A stretch of DNA of 64,000 bases from Bacillota bacterium. GTDB taxonomy: Bacteria > Bacillota > Clostridia > Acetivibrionales > JAEZXR01. The notes below the pieces were generated by a model that made no database searches, was not told the DNA's origin, and worked only from the letters and a program-made list of their open reading frames with translations. The position numbers and the translations under genes were made by a program. Below are positions 32,746 through 42,069 of this stretch, piece after piece. Location: the NCBI GenBank assembly GCA_023419605.1, contig JAEZXR010000086.1:124001-188000 (forward strand), given 5' to 3'. Every line of letters starts with the position of its first letter. Within the stretch, counting starts at the first letter, position 1.

Positions 32746-34153
32746 AAAGGTTATCCAGGTGATGCTGGTCATGAGTTTGCTATTCCTATCCCTCATTGGC
32801 TACCTTACCTATTTTGAATTTTTTGTAAAGGACAAAATTGTATCCAACCCCTATAACCGCAGGCAGTGGGAAGTCGAAGAAAGCACACGCAGAGGTGATA
32901 TTTATGACCGGAACGGAACACTGCTGGCGACAAGTAAGATAGAGGGCGATAAGCAGACAAGAGAGTATCCTTTCGGTTCGCTGTACAGCCATGTAATCGG
33001 TTATAATTCCCGGAACTATGGCAAATCCATGCTGGAAGCCGCCTATAACAATGAACTGCTGGGAATCCGGGAATTTAGCTCCGTATTTGATATCAAAAAT
33101 AAATTGATTCAGGATAAAAAGCCGGGGAACAATCTGGTGCTTACCATCGACCATAACCTACAGGCTGCGACGGACCAATTGTTGGGCGAAAAGCGGGGGG
33201 CCGTGGTAGCATTGGATCCGAAGTCCGGAGAAGTGTTGGCCATGGTCAGTAAGCCGGATTTTGATCCCAATAGCCAAAAGCTGGCGGAAAACTGGACAAA
33301 GATGGTGGAATCCAAGGAATCTCCCTTCCTGTCCCGTGTACTGCAGGGGTTGTATGCACCCGGGTCCACTTTTAAAACGGTTATCAGTGCTTCGGCTATT
33401 GAAAATGGACTGGGAAACCGTATTTTGGAGGATAAAGGAGTTGTAACCATTGACGGAAAGGAATTCAGGAATTTTGGAGGAGGAGCCCATGGTACTCTCG
33501 ATCTGAAAACCGCCCTGGCGGTATCCAGTAATGTGTACTTTTCACAGCTTGGAGTGGAACTGGGGGCCAAGAACCTTCAGAATGCAGCGGAAAAGGCAGG
33601 GATCGGAAGCGAAATCCCCTTTGATTTGCCGGTAAGCCGAAGCCTCTTCCCTTATAAAAGCATGAGTAAAGCAGATATGGGTGCTGTTGGCATCGGGCAG
33701 GGGAAGATTCTGGTTACTCCCCTCCACATGGCCATGATTGCAGCAGGTATCGCCAATAACGGGACTGTAATGAAGCCTATATTGGTAAACCGGGTCATGA
33801 AGCCGGATGAAACTATACTGAAACAACAGAAATCCAGTGAGCTTTACAGGATGATGAAACCGGAGACTGCAAAGGTGCTGAAGGAAATGATGCAGGGAGT
33901 AGTGGATTCGGGAACGGGAGGAAACGCTGCGATTCAAGGCGTGCGTGTCGCAGGGAAAACAGGTACTGCAGAAAATGAAATGACAGGCAGGGAAAAGAAT
34001 AAGGAACATGCATGGTTTATCGGTTTTGCCCCTGCGGAAAACCCTAAGATCGCTGTTGCTGTCATTCTGGAATATAGTGGTGAAACAGGGGGACAGGGGG
34101 CTGCACCCATTGCCAGGGATTTGATGGCAGCATGGCTGAATGGCGGAAAATGA
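32732..34153 (+). CDS. Class B penicillin-binding protein (PbpA/PBP2-like transpeptidase)
   Basis: The 473-residue protein has one N-terminal membrane anchor (about 10-30), a short dimerisation domain with RRGDIYDRNG, and a transpeptidase domain. The catalytic motifs are STFK in APGSTFKTV, SSN in AVSSNVYF and KTG in AGKTGTAEN. It cross-links peptidoglycan with the SEDS polymerase encoded just upstream. ATG 32732 follows GGAGGAGG inside the end of the SEDS gene; the longer frame from 32675 is rejected. Length fits the short PbpA subgroup of clostridia. Confidence 0.94.
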   Translation: MTANKKVIQVMLVMSLLFLSLIGYLTYFEFFVKDKIVSNPYNRRQWEVEESTRRGDIYDRNGTLLATSKIEGDKQTREYPFGSLYSHVIGYNSRNYGKSMLEAAYNNELLGIREFSSVFDIKNKLIQDKKPGNNLVLTIDHNLQAATDQLLGEKRGAVVALDPKSGEVLAMVSKPDFDPNSQKLAENWTKMVESKESPFLSRVLQGLYAPGSTFKTVISASAIENGLGNRILEDKGVVTIDGKEFRNFGGGAHGTLDLKTALAVSSNVYFSQLGVELGAKNLQNAAEKAGIGSEIPFDLPVSRSLFPYKSMSKADMGAVGIGQGKILVTPLHMAMIAAGIANNGTVMKPILVNRVMKPDETILKQQKSSELYRMMKPETAKVLKEMMQGVVDSGTGGNAAIQGVRVAGKTGTAENEMTGREKNKEHAWFIGFAPAENPKIAVAVILEYSGETGGQGAAPIARDLMAAWLNGGK

Positions 34154-34180
34154 AATTTGACCATATATAAAAAGAGTCAC

Positions 34181-34209
34181 TTGAAAATTTGTCTGGACTC
34201 GGGTAGTAT
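34181..34209 (+). promoter_or_regulatory. Promoter of the 34270 gene
   Basis: TTGAAA (34181-34186) and TAGTAT (34204-34209) are spaced 17 bp, about 60 bp before the TTG start. Confidence 0.5.
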
Positions 34210-34269
34210 AGAGTATGTCGAAATATGTAGAGGCTTTAAAATTAATAGACAAATAAGGGGAGAAAAATT

Positions 34270-35454
34270 TTGAAAAAGAGGTATATGGCTGCCATTGTCT
34301 TTTTAGCATCAGTGATTCTGTTTACTGCCTCCAATGTGCTTATCGTACCGGCTTTCAAGCAGGAGAGAAACATTAAGTATTATTCGCTCAGCGATCCGGA
34401 GCTGATTCTGAAAAAAGGGCCGGAAGGAGCTTTTGATTCACAGAGAACGCACACCATGTCCATTGCAGAATTGAATCGGAACGGATACCGGTATTGGGCG
34501 TATTACCACGGCTATGACGGAAAGAATATTCGAAATGACATGGGAGTGGCCTACAGCAATGACCTGGTAAACTGGCAAAAGGAAGGAACAACTCCCATCG
34601 TACCGAACCTGCGCTGGGGAACCGTGGTGGTTGTGGATGGGATTGTCCATATGTTCGGAACCCGAAACTATGGGGGAGATTCTTATATTGTCAGACTATC
34701 CTCTGCTGACGGCAAGAATTTCAAGGAAGAGGAGATTGCTGTCGCAGCAGCGCCAGGAGAAAGGCACCAGAATCCTTTCATCTTCTATGATGAAAAAAAT
34801 GCTACCTATCGGCTATATTACTATCATTTCAAGGATGACAAATATTATATAGAAGAAAAACATGACAAGGATATAACGCAGATCGCAAAGGCCCAGGAAA
34901 ACAAGGTTTTAAGCGATACAAAGTTTATTCTTGCTGCACCTTCCATGATGTACAGGGATGGAAGGTACTGGCTGGCAGCAGAGACCTTGCACGAGATCAA
35001 GGGCAAAAAGGTCTGGAAAACCATTATGTTTGCCTCCAAACACCCCTACAAGGGATTTATACCCGTAGATAACCACGAAATACTGGTGGACAATGATGCC
35101 TGCTATTTCCAGCATATTTTTGACAACCAGCTGGTAGGAGTGTACTCCCATGAATACAGTGATGGAACCTGGGAAATATTCAAACGTACACATGATTTCC
35201 AATCCAAAAATAAAATCAGTCTGAATGAGCGGAATTTCGCCTTAAATAAAGGAAACGAAAAGCAGCTGGCTGCAAAGGAAACCTTTAGTGATGGGAAATC
35301 AATGGATGTAACGCCGGTCGCCACCTGGGCGTCTTCCGACAATACTGTAGCTACGGTTGCGAAAGGGAAGATAATCGGAAGAAGATCCGGTAAAGCCATT
35401 ATTACCAGTTCCTTCGGAGGGTGCAGTACAACGGCTGAAGTAGAGGTGCGATAG
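34270..35454 (+). CDS. Secreted beta-propeller (glycosidase-like) protein with C-terminal Ig-like domain
   Basis: The 394-residue protein has an N-terminal signal or anchor (about residues 6-28) and repeated propeller strands such as GVAYSNDLVNWQKEG, MFGTRNYGGDSYIVRLSSADG and SMMYRDGRYWLAAE, as in GH43/GH32/GH62-type five-bladed folds. A short BIG2-type Ig-like domain closes it (about 335-394, SDNTVATVAKGKIIGRRSGKAII). I cannot place the catalytic acids with certainty, so hydrolase activity is unproven. The TTG start follows AGGGGAG. Confidence 0.7.
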   Translation: MKKRYMAAIVFLASVILFTASNVLIVPAFKQERNIKYYSLSDPELILKKGPEGAFDSQRTHTMSIAELNRNGYRYWAYYHGYDGKNIRNDMGVAYSNDLVNWQKEGTTPIVPNLRWGTVVVVDGIVHMFGTRNYGGDSYIVRLSSADGKNFKEEEIAVAAAPGERHQNPFIFYDEKNATYRLYYYHFKDDKYYIEEKHDKDITQIAKAQENKVLSDTKFILAAPSMMYRDGRYWLAAETLHEIKGKKVWKTIMFASKHPYKGFIPVDNHEILVDNDACYFQHIFDNQLVGVYSHEYSDGTWEIFKRTHDFQSKNKISLNERNFALNKGNEKQLAAKETFSDGKSMDVTPVATWASSDNTVATVAKGKIIGRRSGKAIITSSFGGCSTTAEVEVR

Positions 35455-35519
35455 AAAGTGTTCGAGGGGGCAAAGGCTGGTTTTTCAATGCTTATTTCGA
35501 ATAATATCCCCGGGAAAAC

Positions 35520-35548
35520 TTGCCTTTCCGCCTGTTTTGTATTATAAT
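35520..35548 (+). promoter_or_regulatory. Promoter of copZ
   Basis: TTGCCT (35520-35525) and TATAAT (35543-35548) are spaced 17 bp. No clear copper-regulator palindrome was seen. Confidence 0.55.
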
Positions 35549-35586
35549 AGCTATACTCATAAATTAATGGAGGGGTTCTACCAGCT

Positions 35587-35793
35587 ATGGATCATGTAGC
35601 AGTAAACGTAGAAGGAATGTCTTGCAGTCACTGTGAGAATGCCGTTAAAAATGCGGTAGGTGCTCTCAATGGTGTTGAAAATGTTATAGTAGACTTGAGT
35701 GCCAAAAAGGTGATTGTTGAATATGATGCGGAGAAGGTTTCTGTAGACATTATTAAAGGAACGATAGAAGATCAAGGGTATACTGTAAGATAA
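35587..35793 (+). CDS. copZ: Copper chaperone, heavy-metal-associated domain
   Basis: The 68-residue protein is a single HMA domain with the metal site GMSCSHCENAV (MxCxxC, residues 11-16) and the beta-alpha-beta-beta-alpha-beta pattern ending GYTVR. CopZ-type proteins carry Cu(I) to a P-type ATPase. No copA or csoR lies nearby, so the partner is elsewhere. It is a single-gene unit with its own promoter and terminator. Confidence 0.9.
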   Translation: MDHVAVNVEGMSCSHCENAVKNAVGALNGVENVIVDLSAKKVIVEYDAEKVSVDIIKGTIEDQGYTVR

Positions 35794-35800
35794 AAGTTGA

Positions 35801-35839
35801 GCAGTAAGGCTTCACAGCCGCGTACTGCTTAATTTTTTT
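35801..35839 (+). terminator. Terminator of copZ
   Basis: GCAGTA pairs with TACTGC, with an inner GGC/GCC stem, and a run of seven T follows. A dispersed repeat copy begins in this T-tract. Confidence 0.75.
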
Positions 35840-35963
35840 ATTGTATCGGAAAGTTCTCTTTCCGATACAATAAAAAAACATTAAATTTATGCGCGTGCCA
35901 GCTTTTCCTCATATTTCGGGAAGGCACATGCGCAAACAAAAGTGGCAAAGCTATCTTTGTTCT
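35840..35963 (+). repeat. Terminator-associated structured repeat, copy 3 (full)
   Basis: Hairpin I is ATTGTATCGGAAAG/CTTTCCGATACAAT. Hairpin II has GCGCGTGCC...GGCACATGCGC, and hairpin III AACAAAAGTGGC/GCTATCTTTGTT, kept by G-T wobble pairs. Same orientation as copZ. Confidence 0.8.
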
Positions 35964-36054
35964 TTATTTTCCGTGAATCTGGTAATAAATCATACGTTAT
36001 CGATCACTTGCATCGGAAAATACGGTAAAAAGCGTAAAAACTGGGGTGGGAAAT

Positions 36055-36765
36055 ATGGAAAACCAAAGTCGGCCGGAAAAGCTCAAGGGATTTTTATACT
36101 ATCTGCCTAAAGCTGTAAAGTTTTATGATTTGAAAAATGAAAAGCTGACCCGGGCAGTATTTGTTGTAATTTTGCTTACCAGCTTCCTAAGCGCACTTGT
36201 TCCTGCAGAGGTGGGCAGTGGCATGAGTTTTCAGGACATTATCGTTAACGTGGCTACTATTGCCGTCATATATCTTGCATCGACGGTTTATCTTGTTGCC
36301 TATATAAGAGAACTGAAAAACAAGGAGTATACGGCACAGGAATGTTTTCGCCGTGTGATGCGGAAGGCATCCCGTATTGTAATAGCGTCCCTGCTGTATG
36401 GTGTTGCCCTCGCAATGGGGCTATTTGCCTTGGTTCTGCCCGGGCTTATTATAGCGGTCATATATATTTTTTACATCTGCTATATTACAGACCTTGGAGA
36501 GTCGGTACCGGATGCTTTCCAGGCAAGTAAACGCATCACAAGAGGATACCGGCAGCGGATTCTGGTGATCCTGATCCTGTTTAATCTGGTCCTGCTCCTC
36601 CCTGTTTTCCTGCTTCTTGTTTTTGCCGGTTCTTCCGGAAGCCCCATCATAGTCACATTTGTTACCGCTTTTACCGGAGCTGTCATTAACCTGATGTATC
36701 AGCGGCTGGTGGCTCTGTTGTATATGGATTTGGAATATGGAAGTTCAACGGAAAAAAGCATCTAA
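36055..36765 (+). CDS. Multi-pass membrane protein, paralogue 1
   Basis: The 236-residue protein has about six hydrophobic segments and the motif KGFLYYLPKAVKFYDL at its N terminus, shared in form with the product of 37116-37874 (IAYLPKVLKFYDV). Shared features later are CYI/CYM loops and a C-terminal INLMYQRLVALLYMDLEY. It resembles glycerophosphodiesterase membrane-domain-like or DUF975-like proteins, but I cannot assign function. ATG 36055 follows GGGGTGGG. Confidence 0.75.
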   Translation: MENQSRPEKLKGFLYYLPKAVKFYDLKNEKLTRAVFVVILLTSFLSALVPAEVGSGMSFQDIIVNVATIAVIYLASTVYLVAYIRELKNKEYTAQECFRRVMRKASRIVIASLLYGVALAMGLFALVLPGLIIAVIYIFYICYITDLGESVPDAFQASKRITRGYRQRILVILILFNLVLLLPVFLLLVFAGSSGSPIIVTFVTAFTGAVINLMYQRLVALLYMDLEYGSSTEKSI

Positions 36766-37115
36766 GGGAAATTTAGCTGAAAACCAATATACCGATCACT
36801 CCCGAACCGAGTGTCACAAATTTTTTCAAAACCTTCACTCTATATTACTATTTTCTATGACCATGGCAGCAGCATCTAATGACAGGGGGCTAGGGGAACG
36901 CTTATATCCAAATTGGCTAAAAGTGTTGGGAGAGATATAAATCCTTAGATATCCATGGCTTCTAATGCATGTGTTTTTGCTTATTTTAATTATATGGATA
37001 TTTAACCGGTACGGCAATAGCAGCAAGGCTATTTTCAAAAAAAGTTTGACAAAGCTGGAATTTTGGTGAAAAATATAAATATATGTTTTGTATTTATTTA
37101 TTTGGAGGATGAACT
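36766..37115. other. 350-bp gap between membrane-protein paralogues
   Basis: AT-rich intergenic sequence without a credible gene. TTGACA occurs at 37046-37051, but no -10 box lies at normal spacing. GGAGG at about 37102 serves the next gene. Confidence 0.4.
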
Positions 37116-37874
37116 ATGTACGGTAGCAAAAGGCGGGGAAGGATAAGACCTCTGATAGCATACCTGCCAAAGGTTTTAAAATTTTATGATGTAAAAGGAG
37201 AAGGGGTAAGCCCTCTTGTTTTTGTATTGGTATTGGCAATAGGTTTTGCTGCAAACTTAATTCCTATGAAATTTATCGGTGAAATCAGTATTTCGCCTGT
37301 GTCTGCTAGTACAGAGGAACTCATGAACCTTTTACGGGCGACGCTGATCATGAATGGCATAAGTCTGGGCTCCTTTATTCTTTCCAACCTCTTTTCCTCT
37401 GCCTACTTATATGCGTACATACGGGACCTGAGAGGCATCAGCTACACGTCTCGGGAATGTTGGAGCTTTATTGGACGCAGATTCCTGGTCATCATGGTGC
37501 TTTCCATTATAAATATGCTGGCCATTTTTACAGGGCTGTTTCTGTTTATCGTTCCAGGCATCATTCTATATCTCATGTTTGTTTTTTCAAATTGCTATAT
37601 GATGGATAAAGATACCGGGATTATCCGTTCACTGAAATCCAGTCTGGATTTAACACACGGATTTAAGGGGCAGATATTCCGGGTAATTGTATTTTTTAAC
37701 GCCATTATCATTCTTATTCCCATGATGATCGGTTCTTCCGGAGGACCTTTAATCTATGCCTTCGTTTCAGCCTTTATCTCAGCGATTATCAACCTCATGT
37801 CTCAAAGGCTGCTGGCTTTGATGTATGTTGACCTCGAATATGTACCCAACAGCTTGGATGAGGTAGAAACATGA
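37116..37874 (+). CDS. Multi-pass membrane protein, paralogue 2
   Basis: The 252-residue protein has about six membrane segments and is a tandem paralogue of the 36055 product: YLPKVLKFYDV at the N terminus, AYIRDLRGISYTSRECW in the middle, and INLMSQRLLALMYVDLEYVP at the C terminus. Function is unknown. Its stop overlaps the ATG of the TSUP gene (ATGA type), so the two are translationally coupled and may act together. Confidence 0.75.
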   Translation: MYGSKRRGRIRPLIAYLPKVLKFYDVKGEGVSPLVFVLVLAIGFAANLIPMKFIGEISISPVSASTEELMNLLRATLIMNGISLGSFILSNLFSSAYLYAYIRDLRGISYTSRECWSFIGRRFLVIMVLSIINMLAIFTGLFLFIVPGIILYLMFVFSNCYMMDKDTGIIRSLKSSLDLTHGFKGQIFRVIVFFNAIIILIPMMIGSSGGPLIYAFVSAFISAIINLMSQRLLALMYVDLEYVPNSLDEVET

Positions 37875-38635
37875 ATGAAACCGTTATTCTGCTGCTAAGG
37901 ATATGTCCTTTTATTTTTCTGGCAGGATTGGTGGATTCCATTGCAGGCGGGGGAGGCTTAATATCGCTCCCTGCGTATATGTTTGCGGGTTTACCCATAC
38001 ACTTTGCCTACGGAACCAATAAATTTTCCTCTACCTTTGGTACCTTTTTCTCCACTCTGCGTTTTGTTCGCAGTGGGAAGATTCATTACGTATCGGCTGC
38101 CATTTCCGCTGCGGCTGCCCTTTTTGGATCGCATTGGGGGGCAAAAGCCGCCTTGGAACTGGATGAAAAATACCTGAAATACTGTTTGGTGGTTTTACTG
38201 CCCGTCATCGGAGTCTTTGTCCTTACCCGAAGGGGTTTTGGAGAAAAAGAGACGGCTGGGGAGTTATCCAAAATCAAGATGATTCTACTGTCTTTCCTGT
38301 CAGGATTGTTGATAGGAGCATACGATGGGTTCTTTGGCCCGGGGACGGGAACCTTTTTAATTCTGATATACACGGGGATCATCGGATTTAGTCTGATTAC
38401 GGCCTCAGGGAATGCCAAAGTAGTAAACCTGTCATCCAATATCGCTGCGCTCATTACCTTTATCATGGGCGGAAAGGTTAGCTTTATGGTGGGAATCCCT
38501 GCTGCTCTGTTTGGAATCCTGGGGAACTGGATTGGTTCCGGCCTGGCCATCAAAAATGGGGCAAAGGTTATAAAGCCTGTTTTTATAGGGGTTTTGGCTC
38601 TTTTATTCATTAAGATTGTTGTTGATTTTATATAA
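37871..38635 (+). CDS. TSUP (TauE/SafE) family membrane exporter
   Basis: The 254-residue protein has the TSUP repeats: GLVDSIAGGGGLISLPAYMFAG near the N terminus (Gly-rich motif after helix 1) and GAYDGFFGPGTGTFLIL in the second half, with about eight membrane segments. The family exports or imports small sulfur or organic anions such as sulfite or sulfoacetate; the ligand is unknown here. It overlaps the previous gene by 4 bp and ends at a strong terminator. Confidence 0.88.
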   Translation: MNETVILLLRICPFIFLAGLVDSIAGGGGLISLPAYMFAGLPIHFAYGTNKFSSTFGTFFSTLRFVRSGKIHYVSAAISAAAALFGSHWGAKAALELDEKYLKYCLVVLLPVIGVFVLTRRGFGEKETAGELSKIKMILLSFLSGLLIGAYDGFFGPGTGTFLILIYTGIIGFSLITASGNAKVVNLSSNIAALITFIMGGKVSFMVGIPAALFGILGNWIGSGLAIKNGAKVIKPVFIGVLALLFIKIVVDFI

Positions 38636-38643
38636 AGAATAAG

Positions 38644-38682
38644 AAGGCTTATGGGAACTGCTTTGTTCCCATAAGCCTTTTC
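38644..38682. terminator. Terminator after the TSUP gene
   Basis: AAGGCTTATGGGAAC pairs perfectly with GTTCCCATAAGCCTT across TGCTTT, followed by TTCT. It lies between convergent TSUP and nrdG genes. Confidence 0.8.
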
Positions 38683-38718
38683 TAATGGTAAGAAAATTTA
38701 TTATATTGAAGAATACTG

Positions 38719-39228
38719 TCACCAGTCCAGCAGTGCCGGTTCGCTATCCAGCAGGGACTTCCTCACATCGATAATACGCTGGTTTTCAGATCCTCTGAAA
38801 CGAAGCAGCAGATTTTTCTTCTCCATATCGAAGCGCCCATCTACCAGTATATCCGTCTGCTCCAGCAGTTCAGACCAACCGGGATGCGCATCGGAATGCG
38901 CCAGTAGATATTCGAATTTATAACCTGTATAGGTCATGATATTCAGTCCCAGTTTTTTGATCTCCCTGGCAAGTTCCGCCAGAATTTCTGCCTGTTCAAA
39001 GGGTTCTCCACCGCTTAGGGTAACTCCATCCAGCAGAGGGTTGCTCGTAATCTGTTGGAGTATAAAACTGATATCCACCAGTGTTCCTCCTTCGAAGGAG
39101 TGGGAGTTTGGGTTATGGCAGCCGGGACAATTGTGCCGGCACCCCTGGGTGAATACCACTAAACGAATTCCCGGACCGTCGACGATGGATTCCTTTATAA
39201 TACCTGCAATTCGCAGTTGTCTATTCAT
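38719..39228 (-). CDS. nrdG: Anaerobic ribonucleotide reductase activating protein
   Basis: NrdG is a radical SAM enzyme that generates the glycyl radical on NrdD. The 169-residue protein has the cluster motif GCRHNCPGC (CX3CX2C, near residues 30-37) after GPGIRLVVFTQ and the SGGEPF SAM-binding segment. Length is normal. It lies 77 bp downstream of nrdD in the same direction, forming the nrdD-nrdG operon. Confidence 0.96.
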   Translation of the reverse strand: MNRQLRIAGIIKESIVDGPGIRLVVFTQGCRHNCPGCHNPNSHSFEGGTLVDISFILQQITSNPLLDGVTLSGGEPFEQAEILAELAREIKKLGLNIMTYTGYKFEYLLAHSDAHPGWSELLEQTDILVDGRFDMEKKNLLLRFRGSENQRIIDVRKSLLDSEPALLDW

Positions 39229-39305
39229 ATGATATCACCCTGTCGGAAATAATGTTTTATGGATTAAGCAGGGGCGGACATGCAGACCCACCCCTGTCCG
39301 GGTAT

Positions 39306-41630
39306 TTATATTTTACAGGAAAAGTGTTTCACTCTTTCGCGTTCTTCCGCTTTTTTGGCGTCATTGAAACGTTCCAGGGTACCCACCAGGTATCCTGTAA
39401 TACGACGAATTCTTTCGAACTTTATGTCGCCTTCCTTTCTTCCGCAGAAGGGGCAAGCTTCACCGATAATACCGGTATATCCGCAAATCGGATCCCGGTC
39501 TACAGGATGGTTGATGGAGCCGTAGCCAATGCCTGCTTCCTTCATGGCTCTGACAACTTTCTCGAAGGCCTCCACGTTCTGTGTAGGATCTCCATCCAGT
39601 TCCACATAGGTGATATGTCCTGCATTTGTCAGTTCATGGTAGGGACCTTCAATGTTGATTTTATCAAAGGCATTCAATTCATGGTGTACAGGTACATGGA
39701 AACTGTTGGTATAATAGTCTCTGTCGGTGACACCCTCAATGGATCCGAAGATCTTACGGTCCATTTTTACAAAACGTCCGGCTGTGCCTTCCGCCGGAGT
39801 GGCAATCAATGTAAAATTCATCTTGTATTTTTCACTGACTTCATCCATGCGCTTACGCATGTAGCCTATGATTTCAAGACCGAGATTCTGGGCTTCTTCG
39901 GACTCGCCGTGGTGTTTTCCCGTAAGAGCCTTCAGACATTCTGCCAAGCCGATGAATCCCATGGTAAGGGTTCCGTGCTTGAGAACTTCTCCAATTTTAT
40001 CTTCCCAGCTCAGCTTCTCAGAATCCATCCATATGCCTTGCCCCATGAGGAAGGGGAAATTTTTAACCTTTTTGGCTGCCTGGATTTCAAAGCGTTCAAA
40101 AAGCTGTGCAATGACCAGATCAATCTTTTTATCCAGTTCCTCAAAGAAAATATTAATATTTTTGTTGCTTCTCAGTGCGATACGGGGGAGATTTACAGTG
40201 GTAAAGCTAAGGTTACCCCTTCCGTAAATGGTTTCTCTCTCAGGATCATAGCTATTTCCTGCAACTCGTGTCCGGCAGCCCATGTATGCGATCTCGGTTT
40301 CAGGATGGCCCGGACGGTAATATTTCGCGTTAAAGGGTGCATCCATAAAGGAGAAGTTGGGGAACAGCCTTTTGGCGCTTACTCTGCAAGCCAGCTTGAA
40401 CAAATCATAATTCGGATCCCCGGGGTTGAAGCTTACCCCTTCCTTGACCCGGAAGATGTGAATGGGGAATATGGGTGTCTCACCATTACCCAAGCCGGCT
40501 TCTGTTGCCAGCAGTACATTTTTTATTACGAGCCTGCCTTCCGGAGACGTATCCATGCCATAGTTGATGGAACTGAAGGGAATCTGAGCGCCTGCTCTGC
40601 TGTGCATGGTATTGAGGTTATGTACAAAGGCTTCCATTGCTTGATAGGTACTGCGGTCCGTTTCGACCTCCGCTTTGTTTCTTGCAAATTCCTGTGCTTT
40701 TTTTATGACGGCTTCGTCATTGACAAATTGAGACAGATAACCCGCTTCAATCCTCGCATACTCCTCGTTCCTACTCAGATTGGGAAGTGCGCCGTGCTCT
40801 TTGGTAATGGTTTCAAAGGTTTCCAAAGCGTGGGCTTTGGCATTTTGGTCATCCGTCAGGAGTTCCAATGCCTTGATGAGATTCTGTCGATACAGTTTTA
40901 CATAGGTTTTGGCAACGCCTGGAGCCATTCCATAGTCAAAATTGGGTATACTCTGGCCCCCGTGCTGGTCGTTCTGGTTTGACTGGATGGCGATACAGGC
41001 CAGGGCTGAATAACTTTGTATGTCATTAGGCTCTCTGAGGTGGCCGTGCCCGGTGCTGAACCCGCCATCGAACAATTTCAGCACATCAATCTGGCAGCAG
41101 GTGGTGGTGAGGGTCAGGAAGTCCAAATCGTGAATATGGATGTCGCCTTCCTTGTGAGCATTGGAATGCTCGGGTTTTAGAACATACATTTCATAGAACT
41201 GCTTTGCACCCTCGGAACCATATTTCAGCATGGTTCCCATGGCTGTATCACCGTCAATATTAGCATTTTCTCTCTTAATATCATTATCTTTCGCTTCTTT
41301 GAAGGTTAAGTCCTCAAATACCTTCATGAGCCGGGTATTCATTTCCCTTACCCGTGTCCGGTCCGCCCTATAGAGGATAAACTCCTTGGCGGTGCGGGCA
41401 TGCCCGGTTTCGATGAGAACCTTCTCAACAGCATCCTGGATTTCTTCAACAGAAGGGGTCTGCCGATCCAGATTTTTCTCTATGTACTCTACTACCTTCT
41501 CCGCCAGCTTAAGGGCTGTATCGTAATTCTTTCCGCCTGTAGCACTGGCTGCCTTGAATACGGCACTGGCAATCTTTTCAATGTTGAATGGAACTTCTCT
41601 ACCGTCTCTCTTGCGAATCTTTGTAATCAT
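39306..41630 (-). CDS. nrdD: Anaerobic (class III) ribonucleoside-triphosphate reductase
   Basis: It converts NTPs to dNTPs with a glycyl radical and is essential for DNA synthesis without oxygen. The 774-residue protein has an N-terminal ATP-cone regulatory domain (about 1-95), the ten-strand barrel, cysteines at the C-terminal zinc site (ICGYTGIIGEACPFCG) and the radical motif RRITGYL with Gly near residue 746. It is followed by nrdG. Two NrdR boxes at the promoter indicate repression when dATP is plentiful. Confidence 0.98.
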   Translation of the reverse strand: MITKIRKRDGREVPFNIEKIASAVFKAASATGGKNYDTALKLAEKVVEYIEKNLDRQTPSVEEIQDAVEKVLIETGHARTAKEFILYRADRTRVREMNTRLMKVFEDLTFKEAKDNDIKRENANIDGDTAMGTMLKYGSEGAKQFYEMYVLKPEHSNAHKEGDIHIHDLDFLTLTTTCCQIDVLKLFDGGFSTGHGHLREPNDIQSYSALACIAIQSNQNDQHGGQSIPNFDYGMAPGVAKTYVKLYRQNLIKALELLTDDQNAKAHALETFETITKEHGALPNLSRNEEYARIEAGYLSQFVNDEAVIKKAQEFARNKAEVETDRSTYQAMEAFVHNLNTMHSRAGAQIPFSSINYGMDTSPEGRLVIKNVLLATEAGLGNGETPIFPIHIFRVKEGVSFNPGDPNYDLFKLACRVSAKRLFPNFSFMDAPFNAKYYRPGHPETEIAYMGCRTRVAGNSYDPERETIYGRGNLSFTTVNLPRIALRSNKNINIFFEELDKKIDLVIAQLFERFEIQAAKKVKNFPFLMGQGIWMDSEKLSWEDKIGEVLKHGTLTMGFIGLAECLKALTGKHHGESEEAQNLGLEIIGYMRKRMDEVSEKYKMNFTLIATPAEGTAGRFVKMDRKIFGSIEGVTDRDYYTNSFHVPVHHELNAFDKINIEGPYHELTNAGHITYVELDGDPTQNVEAFEKVVRAMKEAGIGYGSINHPVDRDPICGYTGIIGEACPFCGRKEGDIKFERIRRITGYLVGTLERFNDAKKAEERERVKHFSCKI

Positions 41631-41727
41631 ATAAATTTATCCCCCTAAAAGTAATAGAAGCAGTATAAAGCGGAAACTTTTCCTACGACGGGGCATTGCA
41701 TAAGTGTTGTGCCGTTGGTTAAGTTTA

Positions 41728-41779
41728 CCACTATATATTGTGCGTTACTAATTATAATTCACTACATATAGAAAAGCAA
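41728..41779 (-). promoter_or_regulatory. nrdD promoter with two NrdR boxes
   Basis: On the minus strand TTGCTT (41774-41779) and TATAAT (41751-41756) are spaced 17 bp. One NrdR box, GCACAATATATAGTGG (41728-41743), lies just downstream of the -10; a weaker one, TTTCTATATGTAGTGA (41759-41774), lies between -35 and -10. The boxes are offset by 31 bp, three helical turns, the arrangement required by NrdR. The nrdR gene is not in the window. Confidence 0.82.
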
Positions 41780-41894
41780 GTTCGCAATTTTAAGATGAAT
41801 CTAAATCTGGACCGATTGTTTTCCTTTCGCTTATTATATCGTCAAAATGAGAGTAATTACACAATAGGATTGGTAATTTTCCAATAATGGAAAA

Positions 41895-42016
41895 AGACAG
41901 AGATGGCGTTACCGCTTTTGTTTGCGCATGTACCTTTCCGAAGCATGAGAAAAAGCTGGCATACGCCTACATTTACTTTTTTTATTATCCGGACTGTTTT
42001 TTATTTTCTGGATAAT
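41895..42016 (-). repeat. Terminator-associated structured repeat, copy 4 (diverged)
   Basis: Read on the minus strand it starts ATTATCC and closes with GGATAAT, keeping the outer stem by a compensated pair, but the inner core differs. It continues GTATGCCAGC, CTCATGCTTCGGAAAGG, CATGCGCAAACAAAAG. It begins in the T-tract of the terminator of the GGDEF-EAL gene and has that gene's orientation. Confidence 0.7.
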
Positions 42017-42046
42017 AAAAAACAGTCTGCGGATTTGCAGACTGTT
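42017..42046 (-). terminator. Terminator of the GGDEF-EAL gene
   Basis: On the minus strand AACAGTCTGC pairs with GCAGACTGTT across a 6-nt loop, followed by six T. Confidence 0.85.
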
Positions 42047-42069
42047 TGCAAACAAAGACAGTATTAGAA

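Noticed and set aside
39252..40982. 576-codon plus-strand open frame
   Set aside because: It lies fully antisense to nrdD, whose protein is complete and highly conserved; the translation has no recognisable family.
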